Of a stretch of DNA of 64,000 nucleotides, positions 9,002 to 16,986 are shown piece after piece. The notes under the pieces are model-generated. The model was not told the origin of the DNA and did not search any database. It saw nothing but the letters and a program-made list of their open reading frames with translations. The translations under genes and the position numbers were made by a program. The DNA lies in NCBI RefSeq assembly GCF_016595495.1, contig NZ_JAENIM010000041.1, positions 152,463 through 216,462 of the forward strand, read 5' to 3'. The DNA is from Persicirhabdus sediminis (lineage in GTDB: Bacteria > Verrucomicrobiota > Verrucomicrobiia > Verrucomicrobiales > Akkermansiaceae). Position 1 is the first letter of the stretch. Each line of letters opens with the position of its first letter.

Positions 9002-9538
9002 ATGAAAACAAAACTGATGATAGGAATTGGGGCTGCTCTGGCCATTGGCTTGAGCGCCTGTAGTAAAGACGAAGGTCAAGGAGTGGTTGAAAACTCCGCT
9101 GAGCAAGCAGCTCTAGCTGGACTGGTTATTTCCGAAAAACCAGCTGATGCGGTTAGCATCGTTCAGCTGCGCAAACAGGCTAAAGCTGGGGATACAGTTA
9201 CTTTTACTGGCCATGCGCTAGGCAGCCGTTCTGTATTTGTCGACGGGCGAGCGGTGATGATTATGGGGGATCCAGAAGTGCTCATTTCATGTAGCCTGAT
9301 AGAAGGGGATAACTGCAGCACGCCATGGGACGTATGCTGTGAAGATCCTGATGAAATCAAAGCCTCTATCGTTACCGTTCAGGTGCTTGATGGTGAGGGG
9401 AAAATCATCAAAGCTGGCTTGAAAGGTGTCGCTGGAATTACAGAACTTAGCGATCTAACGATTGTAGGTGAGGTTGCTGAAAAATCGACTGATGACAATA
9501 TGCTCATCAATGCGACAGCGATCTACCTGAACCAGTAG
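9002..9538 (+). CDS. Cys-rich lipoprotein of the ABC exporter operon
   Basis: The 178-residue protein begins with a lipoprotein signal peptide ending in LSAC, so Cys20 would be lipidated. The body is beta-rich (TVTFTGHALG, VFVDGRAVMIM, DLTIVGEV), resembling an OB-like barrel. It contains a compact Cys motif with a CS..EGDNCSTPWDVCCED pattern around residues 100-117. I recall similar PWD-CC proteins from planctomycetes and verrucomicrobia but know no function. The 45-bp gap behind the permease gene and same orientation put it in the exporter operon. It could be a substrate-binding or metallo-chaperone partner; this is inference. Confidence 0.75.
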   Translation: MKTKLMIGIGAALAIGLSACSKDEGQGVVENSAEQAALAGLVISEKPADAVSIVQLRKQAKAGDTVTFTGHALGSRSVFVDGRAVMIMGDPEVLISCSLIEGDNCSTPWDVCCEDPDEIKASIVTVQVLDGEGKIIKAGLKGVAGITELSDLTIVGEVAEKSTDDNMLINATAIYLNQ

Positions 9539-9553
9539 AGGTGATAGTTTGAG

Positions 9554-9589
9554 AAAAAAAATCCGCAGCTGGAATTTCCAGCTGCGGAT
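9554..9589 (-). terminator. Intrinsic terminator downstream of the W-DP repeat protein gene
   Basis: The perfect 14-bp inverted repeat ATCCGCAGCTGGAA / TTCCAGCTGCGGAT is followed on the minus strand by eight T. It sits between two convergent genes and can also fold on the plus strand behind the lipoprotein gene. The stem carries AGCTGG and CCAGCT. Confidence 0.85.
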
Positions 9590-9610
9590 GAAAATAATGG
9601 CTAGCTAAGT

Positions 9611-10990
9611 CTAACGACCTCCGCGACCTCTGCCTCCACCCGGGCCGCCGCGACCGCCAGTACTGGTAGCTCTGCGTAGTACGCGCTCGCGCTCATCGTC
9701 GCTGATGTATTCGCTGGTATTGATGTATTCTTTAGCCGCTTCTGGATCATCTTTCATCCAAGTGGAAACCGCAGAGCTGATAGAGCGTGCTCTGGTGCCT
9801 TCATCACTGATAGTTTCGGCCACCTGCAGAGAGATATCATATTCCTTGCTGTTATTGTTTCTGACAAATGCGGTAGCTGCGGTATCGCGAACGTCGCCAG
9901 CTTCTTGGTTATTGAGCCAATCGATAGCGCCGTCGTTGTCGAGCCTAGCCCATGATGACATCACTTCGGACATGGCTGAGCCTTGGGCATCTGTTGATTC
10001 CTGCTCCATGACCCACAGCGCAGTAGCAGCTGGATCTTCACGCGCCCATTGCTGGCTGATGTTGCGGATGGTGCTATTTTTTTCATCACCATCTGGTAGA
10101 AGGGAAACATTTTCCGCTGCCAGCTTTGGATTGTCAGCAGCTAGACCGCGTAATGCTTGGGCATTAGCTTCATCTCTAGCGTCAGCTGGTAGAGTATTGA
10201 TCCAAGCTTGAGCTTCGCCCCAATCTTGCGCTCCCCATTCTCTAGCAATGCTTTGGTAGGCCTGGCTACGTGCGTCTTCGTTAGTAATGGTTGCGGCTTG
10301 TAGTGCTGCTTCAGACGGATCTACCTTAGCTGTCTGGCTGAAGATACCACGCATGGCACCTGCTTGATCACCATCAGGCAGTGAGTTCGCCCATGTCAGT
10401 GCACCTTTTGGATCGATGCGCGCCCACTCGGAGGCAATCGTGCCAGCTGGGCTTGGGCCTCTGCCGTTAGTGTCGAAGCTAGAGCTGTTGGCTAGGTAGT
10501 ACTGAGAAGCATTCACTGGATCTGTAGACGCCCAACTTTTCAGCACGGTGCCGTTCACAAATCTTCCCATCATGCCCATGCTATCGGTGTAGCTCATTGC
10601 CGTGATAGGGTCTTTTTCACCCCACTGCGAGAAGAGCAACTGCATGGCTATCATGCGTTCGCCAAAGGGCAGACGTTCTAGGCTGCGCGCTTCTGATTCA
10701 AATAAGCTAGGATCTAATTGAGCGTAATAATCTAGCATCGCCTGGATGCGATCATTCTGCCCCGGAGTGCTAAGCACATCTTGTAGTGATTCCGGTCGAC
10801 TACTTGCGCGACGGTCTGAAGTGGAGGCAGGACCTGATAGAGATGTTGCAATACTTCTTTTGCTAGAAGTAGGAAGCTCACTCAGAGAATTCGAGCTAGC
10901 TTCAGAAGAGCTGTTGGATTGGCCAATGATAAAGCCGCCAGCGGCTCCGACTGCGAGGGTGGCAGCGGGAATGATGATATTAAGCTTCAT
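9611..10990 (-). CDS. Secreted or anchored protein with W-x-x-x-DP-x-x-A repeats
   Basis: The 459-residue protein starts with an uncleaved-looking hydrophobic segment (residues 3-24, ending IIGQS), followed by a Ser-rich linker to about 75. The rest is helical repeats of 30-40 residues that share a W....DP..A core: QWGEKDPITA, SWASTDPVNA, EWARIDPKGA, EWGAQDWGEA, QWAREDPAAT, SWARLDNDGA, TWMKDDPEAA. Short repeats of this kind are common in Verrucomicrobiota and probably form an alpha-solenoid for protein binding in the periplasm. The C-terminus is a Gly/Arg tail (GGRGGPGGGRGRGGR), unusual for an envelope protein. No enzymatic motif was seen. It has its own strong terminator. Confidence 0.8.
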   Translation of the reverse strand: MKLNIIIPAATLAVGAAGGFIIGQSNSSSEASSNSLSELPTSSKRSIATSLSGPASTSDRRASSRPESLQDVLSTPGQNDRIQAMLDYYAQLDPSLFESEARSLERLPFGERMIAMQLLFSQWGEKDPITAMSYTDSMGMMGRFVNGTVLKSWASTDPVNASQYYLANSSSFDTNGRGPSPAGTIASEWARIDPKGALTWANSLPDGDQAGAMRGIFSQTAKVDPSEAALQAATITNEDARSQAYQSIAREWGAQDWGEAQAWINTLPADARDEANAQALRGLAADNPKLAAENVSLLPDGDEKNSTIRNISQQWAREDPAATALWVMEQESTDAQGSAMSEVMSSWARLDNDGAIDWLNNQEAGDVRDTAATAFVRNNNSKEYDISLQVAETISDEGTRARSISSAVSTWMKDDPEAAKEYINTSEYISDDERERVLRRATSTGGRGGPGGGRGRGGR

Positions 10991-11060
10991 GGTTAAATTT
11001 TTATAATATGTAGATTAAAGAGATTCAACTCAGATATTATCCAACAGTTGCGGAGAGTTT

Positions 11061-12839
11061 TTATTGTTTTAGCATTTCGGGTGTAATATCGACCTTTTTC
11101 TCGCCTAGACGTTTGATCTCAATGAATGGTGCACCGAGTAATTTGTCGGCGCCGAGTTGGTGAGTGAAAACACATTCTAGATGGAATATGCCGGGGTCTA
11201 GGTCCATCTGAGATGTAATTCGGCTGGCTCCCTCGTGAATTATTAGATTCATTCTACGGCTACCAATCTGCACGGTCATCTGGCCAGCTCGTAGTCCTGC
11301 TAGTCTTTGAAAATCTGCATGACCCGAAAGTGATTGAGGTAGTAAATAGGTTGTTAGCTCGTAATTGCCAGCTTGTTTGACATCGATACTCCAACCGCCT
11401 GATGTGGAAGGTATATGACGCCTATGCCGTTCCAGCTGGATGCTTCTGAGTAGCTCTACCAGCTGCTGTTGGGTTTGTAGACCTTGATGTTCTGGTGAAT
11501 TTTTTTGACCGTCTTTGAAAACTGACTCACTCCACTGGTCGGCAGTTAGTGTGGTGGTTTTTTCATTGTCTGCGCCGACGGTAAATGGTCGTGGATTGTG
11601 GATTGCTTGGCGAGCAGCCGCCCACCAAGCTGACTGTTGGGTAATCAAATATTGGAACTCGGCTGGGTGGTCGGTCATAGCGAGCGGGGATGATTTTTCA
11701 TCAAACCATGATTCCGGCTGGTCCGCTGGATAGAGGTCGATGCCATTGATTAAGGCGAGTTGCTTATTGCTAACGACTGAACCGCGAAAGCGTTCTTGCT
11801 CAACTTGCGCATCTTCTGGCCAGTTGGCTAGGTGGCTGTAGGCGAGTGAGCGATCCCATTGCACCGCGCTTGCTTGGGTGGACGATTGGCTTATTTTTAA
11901 AAGATAGGCATAGAGTTGGTGATCTGTGAGATTATCTTGCTTAGGAAATGGCTGTGCATATTCAGTCTGGCCAAAGATGGTCAGTTTTCCAGGGAAGTAG
12001 GTTAGGGTTTTTGTGAACCCACGATGAACGAGCTGAGCGGTGGGGTTAACTTGAGCGACTACGAGAATCTGTGCGCGCTGTGATTGTCTCTTAGCTAGGG
12101 TGTTAGCTAGCTGGACGGTAGCGTTTTCTAGCTGGCTAGTGTTTTGTTTACGTAGGCCAGCAGTCTGCTGCCTAGTGGAGTTCGCAATCATTGGTTTGAT
12201 GAGGGTGAACAGAGGGGAACGATTAGCTGGGTGTTTATCTATCAGTCTGCTGGCGTTAGCCATGAAGTTTGCTGCTGAAATGGATGAGGGCTCTGACCAT
12301 TGGTTAGAGATATTCAGTAGCGAGCTTGTCTCAGCTTCGCGCTTGCTTGCGTCGTCCAGCTGGCTTTCATGCCACCAGTTGGCGATACTGTTTGGGTTTT
12401 CGTCTGGCTGATAGCTAGCACTAGCAAAGCCAAAGTCTGCTGGCGAAAATGGCGCACATTTACCAAATGGCCAAATGCCGTAAAACTGGCTGTGATAAGC
12501 ATTGAGCGAGCTGGCAAGTGGGTGAGTTACTAGCGCTGGACGCCGCCGCCAGTCAGCATCAGAGATGACTCCGTGAATCAGTGATTCGTTACCAGTTAGT
12601 AGGGCACAGAGGCTGGCGGAAGCGCCCGGTGAGAAATAGATATCTCCACTGTAGATTTGTGGTAAATGAGCGGCTAACTTTTCGCTATCGACTGCTGTCG
12701 CTGAATTGTTTGCGGCAGCTGATCCGTCTATCCAAATGATTGTGATGTCGGGCTGTTGGTTTTCACTATGCACAGCTAGGGAGCTGCCCATATATGTCAT
12801 GAAAATAGAAATGATGAACCAAGCTTGTCTTGCCAGCAT
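11061..12839 (-). CDS. Sulfatase-fold protein without catalytic residues (predicted pseudoenzyme)
   Basis: The protein has 592 residues from the ATG at 12839; a longer frame to 12905 would overlap the divergent phosphatase gene. A signal peptide (MLARQAWFIISIFMTYMG...) precedes a degenerate arylsulfatase-like N-terminus: DITIIWIDGS in place of the usual xxxxxDD metal motif, and SPGASASLCALLTG in place of C-x-P-S-R...LLTG. Aligned on the LLTG, the catalytic Cys is Ala73 and the essential Arg is Leu77. The C-terminal 110 residues (WSIDVKQAGNYELTTYL...) match the beta-domain that follows many verrucomicrobial sulfatases. The fold is therefore kept while the formylglycine active site is lost, suggesting a binding role or decay; no internal stop is present. 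Confidence 0.65.
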   Translation of the reverse strand: MLARQAWFIISIFMTYMGSSLAVHSENQQPDITIIWIDGSAAANNSATAVDSEKLAAHLPQIYSGDIYFSPGASASLCALLTGNESLIHGVISDADWRRRPALVTHPLASSLNAYHSQFYGIWPFGKCAPFSPADFGFASASYQPDENPNSIANWWHESQLDDASKREAETSSLLNISNQWSEPSSISAANFMANASRLIDKHPANRSPLFTLIKPMIANSTRQQTAGLRKQNTSQLENATVQLANTLAKRQSQRAQILVVAQVNPTAQLVHRGFTKTLTYFPGKLTIFGQTEYAQPFPKQDNLTDHQLYAYLLKISQSSTQASAVQWDRSLAYSHLANWPEDAQVEQERFRGSVVSNKQLALINGIDLYPADQPESWFDEKSSPLAMTDHPAEFQYLITQQSAWWAAARQAIHNPRPFTVGADNEKTTTLTADQWSESVFKDGQKNSPEHQGLQTQQQLVELLRSIQLERHRRHIPSTSGGWSIDVKQAGNYELTTYLLPQSLSGHADFQRLAGLRAGQMTVQIGSRRMNLIIHEGASRITSQMDLDPGIFHLECVFTHQLGADKLLGAPFIEIKRLGEKKVDITPEMLKQ

Positions 12840-12867
12840 GAGATAATCCTTACAGGATACACAGAGT

Positions 12868-13350
12868 ATGCCAAGAACGCCTTTTAGAGTATTGTTTGTT
12901 TGCATGGGAAATATTTGTAGATCCCCAGCAGGAGAAAATGTGTTTCGCCATTTTGTGGAATCAAAGGGCTTGCAAGATGTGATAGAAATTGATTCAGCTG
13001 GAACGATTGGCTTTCACACTGGAAAACTGCCGGACGCAAGAATGCGCAAGGCGCTCGCGCGCCGAAACTATCCAACTGGAGGTGCTGCGCGTCAGGTTGT
13101 TCGAGCCGATATTCAGAATTTTGATCTCATTCTAACCATGGATGATGACAATCTGCGCAACGTGCGGGAATACGTGAAGGATGATAGTGAATCAGCCAAG
13201 GTGAAGCGTTTTGTCGACTATTGTGAGCGCTTTGAGGATAAGGAAGTTCCTGACCCATATTACGGTGGTAATGGTGGATTTGAACACGTTCTCGATCTAC
13301 TAGAAGACGGTTGTGAGAGTCTGTTGGAGGAGATCCAACAAAAGCTCTAG
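12868..13350 (+). CDS. Low-molecular-weight protein tyrosine phosphatase
   Basis: The 160-residue cytoplasmic enzyme has the P-loop VCMGNICRSP near the N-terminus (nucleophile Cys12, Arg18), the conserved DSAGT strand, and the general-acid motif DPYYGG near residue 131. It removes phosphate from phosphotyrosine proteins; in other bacteria such enzymes often control exopolysaccharide export, but no tyrosine kinase gene is nearby. It starts only 28 bp from the divergent sulfatase-like gene and reads toward tamB, 90 bp downstream. Confidence 0.93.
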   Translation: MPRTPFRVLFVCMGNICRSPAGENVFRHFVESKGLQDVIEIDSAGTIGFHTGKLPDARMRKALARRNYPTGGAARQVVRADIQNFDLILTMDDDNLRNVREYVKDDSESAKVKRFVDYCERFEDKEVPDPYYGGNGGFEHVLDLLEDGCESLLEEIQQKL

Positions 13351-13440
13351 TCTATTTCTGCACAGACAAATTTATCAAGTATTAGAAAAATACTTGTTAC
13401 GAGGGGAGTACGCAGTACAAAGTAATCAAATGTTTTTTCC

Positions 13441-16400
13441 ATGACTGAGGCTAAGGAGACAAAAGAAAAGAAAGTGAAGCCAGCGAGAAGGCACCGCTGG
13501 AAGCGGTTGTTCTTCTTGCTTACTTTACTGCTGGCGGCACTTTTTTTGTTAATTAATGGTCCAGTCACTCGTGGTGTTGCTAGATGGGCTGTGAGGGAAG
13601 GTCTCAAAAAGGCTGAGATCGATGGAAGTTTTCATCTAGATGGCACATTGATTGGTGGTTTTCAGCTGACTAAGGTTGATTTGTATAGTGAGAAGGCGGG
13701 GATTCGCGGGCTAAGCGCTTCTTTGCTAGAAATTGATTACAGCTTGCGCAGCTTGATGAATAAAGAGATCGAGCTGGTGAAAGCTCGCGACCTTTATTGT
13801 TGGATTGATGTGGCTGCCTTTGAGTCTAGCGATGAGGTAAAAGAGCCTAGCGAATCGACTCCAGAGGAGATTGTGGAAATGGTGCGTCCCTACGTGTTGC
13901 CTATCGAGTTAGATATTCAGAATACGACGATCATCATTGATAAAGACGAAAAAACTTTGTGGCGGGCTGAGGGTATGAGCCTCACGCATCAGCAAGGAGC
14001 TTCAGAGATTTTACTTCATATCAGTCAATTTACTGACATTGAGGAAAAGGTGTTAGTTCAGCAGTCGGCTAAATTAGTGTGGCAAGAGAAGTCGATTGAG
14101 TTTGGCGGTTTCCCCGTGACTCACGATGTGATCTTCAGTCATCTCGAGTGGGATTTTGAAGATGCGGAGTCGATTGATTTCATCGCCGACATCCAATTGG
14201 GTACTTCTAACCTGAATGCCAAGATGCTTGCCTATACCTCGTTAGAGGTGAAACTAAATGAGGGCCCGCTGCTTCTTACCCTAGCTAACGAGTGGCTGCC
14301 TGAAGAGCATCATATTCAGGGGCAAGTTGATCAACTGGCTTTAAAAATAGCTGATCTGAAAGAGGTTCGAGCCCCTAGTGATGCTGAATTCTCGCTGGCG
14401 GTATCAGGGCTGAAATATCAAAAATACGCCTTAGATGCAATCCGTATAAGCACTGAGGCTAGCGATTCAGCACTCAACTTAAATTACTTTGTTAAAGATA
14501 GATCGACAGTCATTGACGGTACGCTTGGACTAAAACTCAATGATACTGAGAAACAAGAGTGGCAGCATTTTGCCTCTGATGTGGATGTCGCCTTGCAGCT
14601 GAAAATTGATCAATATCAAGATTACTTAGACGAGTTAGAGATCGAGGCCCCCATAGGTGGCTGGCCGAAGTTAGGGTTGCACGTGTCAGGTACTACAGCA
14701 CTGGTGGCTGGGGCGCTACAAGATGCCCATGCTGATCTTGGAGTCACTGATTTTACTTGGGCTGGTTTGGATTATCAGGCTATCGATATCTCAGCTAACT
14801 GGCTGGCCTCTGAGCAAGTAGCTAAGGCAGCAGTGACGCTGAAGAAGGACGGACGTGAGGATATTGAGCTGGCAGGAAGCTATGGGATAGAGAGTCAAAA
14901 TTATTCAGGTCAGTTAGCTTTGCAGTCATTTGTGTTGGATGATTTGCAACCATTGCTAGAAGTTTTCGAAGTCGATTACCCGCTGGCTGGTCAGCTAGAT
15001 TTGAGTTGGCAAGGTGAGGGGAATGTGGCCGATGTGCTTAAGAGTGCAGGATCACTTCAGCTAACTGGGTCTGAAATATTTGTGGCTGATGAACAGCCAA
15101 CGATTCAAGCGAAGTTAGATGCGAGTTACGGTGGCGTGAAGGTCGTGACACTCAAAGAGTTTGAAGTGGTTCGCGATAAGCTAGCTCTGACTAGTCGCGG
15201 TGCCTGGGCTGACGGCAAACTCGTGCTAGAGACATTGCAGCTTACTGATGACGGCGATACGATTTTTGCTGCTGAGATGGAGATTCCTGCGTCCGAAGAG
15301 ATACGCGACCTGCAAGGGTTCCTAGAGCAAGAAGATGAGCTAAAGCTGCACATTCAAGCTGATAAATTGCCGCTGGCGAAAATCTATGAGCTTCTACCAA
15401 TGCTTCCTAACGAGCCATTGGATGGTCTGCTGGATATAGATATCACAGCAAATGGTCAGCTGTCTGATCCGCAGATTGATAGTAAAATTAAGCTGAGTCA
15501 GGTGAGCGTAGATGGATATGATTTCTTTGATGGCGCCTCGCTCGAGTTGGATTTGTTGACTGCGGATAAACAAGTGGATCTGAAAGGGATCTGGACGATA
15601 ACAAATCAGAAGCCATTTTTGGTAAATGCCAAGATGCCATTTGAGTTGATGAAATGGGTTGATAACCCTGACTCTTTGCTAGAGGAGGAATTTCATGTGG
15701 ATCTAGATTCGCGCGATATCAATCTTAACCGCTACGCCGAATTATTCCCTAAGATCACGGAGGTTGCAGGTAGTCTAACGATTGAACTTGAGGGCTTTGG
15801 TAAAATCAAAGAGCCTAAGATTCGTGGCGATATTTTGCTAGATGTAGATCGTTTTGCGATGAAGAAGCGGGCGGTGCCTGAATTTAAGGACATCGATATT
15901 AGAATCCGCTTTGATGAAGATCAGGTAGAGATCAAACCATCGAAGATGAGAGCAGCTGGCGGCGCCTTTGAGTTTTCAGGTCTGATAGGCATCGCTGATT
16001 ATAAAAATCCGGAATTCGATATTACTCTAAAGGCAGACAAGGCCTTGGTTTGGCGTGATGATTCAGTGATTGTTCGTTCAGATGGGCTGATTCAGGTCAA
16101 AGGGCCATTATCGGGAGCTGAAATCAGTGGCGAGGTAGCAATTGTAGAGAGCCTATTTTATAAAGATATTGAGATCATTCCGGTTGGTATTCCAGTTTCT
16201 CAGCCGGAGAGCGCTGAGTTGCCTAGCTTTACCACAGTTGATACTAGCGAAGGGTTTGGTTTGCCAGAGCCCTTCGATAAATGGACGGTCAATATGTTGG
16301 TGCGGACCAAAGATGACTTTTTGGTACGTGGCAATGTAGCTGAGGGGAATATTGCGGCGAATATCAAGGTAACGGGATCGTTGAATGACCCTCTGCCGGA

Positions 16401-16986
16401 TGGCTTTGTGGTATTGAAAGAGGGCAAAGCGAATCTACCATTTAGTCGCTTAGAGGTGAATGAGAGCCGAGTCACCTTCACCCATAAGACAAAATTTGAT
16501 CCAGAGTTGGAGATTGTTGGGCGGTCGAAAGTTGGTAGTTATACCGTAGAGATGCGAGTATTTGGTCGGGCGAGTGCCCCTAAGACATTGATGACATCTA
16601 ACCCTCCTTTGCCTGAATCCGAGGTTCTATTATTGCTGCTTACAGGAACCACTTCTTCTGAATTGGAAGACCCTGCGGTAGCCAAGGCCAAAGCCTATCA
16701 GTTTTTGCTAGATAGTGTGCGCCGTCAGGCATCTGGCGGGAAACCTAATTTCCTCACGCGGGTACTGAACTTGTCGGAAAAAATAGACATCAACATTGGC
16801 GGTGTAGATCCATTTACAGGACGGAAATTTAACTCAGCAACGGTCGACCTTGAAGACTTTAGCTTACCGCGACCTCGTCTTTTTGGTCGTTCATCTCTGG
16901 CGGATAACCCGTGGTTTGCCTCGTTTTCTATTGATGACAAAAACAACACTCGTGGGTTGATCCTCTACGTGATCCGATTCAAATAA
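13441..16986 (+). CDS. tamB: TamB-like translocation and assembly module protein (DUF490/AsmA-like)
   Basis: The protein has 1181 residues. A basic cytoplasmic tail and one membrane helix (about residues 21-42) are followed by over 1000 residues of beta-strand-rich sequence typical of the periplasm-spanning TamB/AsmA bridge family. The C-terminal region carries the DUF490 hallmarks: SEVLLLLLTGTTS around residue 1060, then KIDINIGGVDPFTG and a final beta-strand ending YVIRFK, which would pair with the Omp85 partner. The next gene encodes that partner and overlaps this stop codon (TAATG). TamB proteins move phospholipids or autotransporters between membranes. Length is within family range (about 1000-1500). 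Confidence 0.88.
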   Translation: MTEAKETKEKKVKPARRHRWKRLFFLLTLLLAALFLLINGPVTRGVARWAVREGLKKAEIDGSFHLDGTLIGGFQLTKVDLYSEKAGIRGLSASLLEIDYSLRSLMNKEIELVKARDLYCWIDVAAFESSDEVKEPSESTPEEIVEMVRPYVLPIELDIQNTTIIIDKDEKTLWRAEGMSLTHQQGASEILLHISQFTDIEEKVLVQQSAKLVWQEKSIEFGGFPVTHDVIFSHLEWDFEDAESIDFIADIQLGTSNLNAKMLAYTSLEVKLNEGPLLLTLANEWLPEEHHIQGQVDQLALKIADLKEVRAPSDAEFSLAVSGLKYQKYALDAIRISTEASDSALNLNYFVKDRSTVIDGTLGLKLNDTEKQEWQHFASDVDVALQLKIDQYQDYLDELEIEAPIGGWPKLGLHVSGTTALVAGALQDAHADLGVTDFTWAGLDYQAIDISANWLASEQVAKAAVTLKKDGREDIELAGSYGIESQNYSGQLALQSFVLDDLQPLLEVFEVDYPLAGQLDLSWQGEGNVADVLKSAGSLQLTGSEIFVADEQPTIQAKLDASYGGVKVVTLKEFEVVRDKLALTSRGAWADGKLVLETLQLTDDGDTIFAAEMEIPASEEIRDLQGFLEQEDELKLHIQADKLPLAKIYELLPMLPNEPLDGLLDIDITANGQLSDPQIDSKIKLSQVSVDGYDFFDGASLELDLLTADKQVDLKGIWTITNQKPFLVNAKMPFELMKWVDNPDSLLEEEFHVDLDSRDINLNRYAELFPKITEVAGSLTIELEGFGKIKEPKIRGDILLDVDRFAMKKRAVPEFKDIDIRIRFDEDQVEIKPSKMRAAGGAFEFSGLIGIADYKNPEFDITLKADKALVWRDDSVIVRSDGLIQVKGPLSGAEISGEVAIVESLFYKDIEIIPVGIPVSQPESAELPSFTTVDTSEGFGLPEPFDKWTVNMLVRTKDDFLVRGNVAEGNIAANIKVTGSLNDPLPDGFVVLKEGKANLPFSRLEVNESRVTFTHKTKFDPELEIVGRSKVGSYTVEMRVFGRASAPKTLMTSNPPLPESEVLLLLLTGTTSSELEDPAVAKAKAYQFLLDSVRRQASGGKPNFLTRVLNLSEKIDINIGGVDPFTGRKFNSATVDLEDFSLPRPRLFGRSSLADNPWFASFSIDDKNNTRGLILYVIRFK

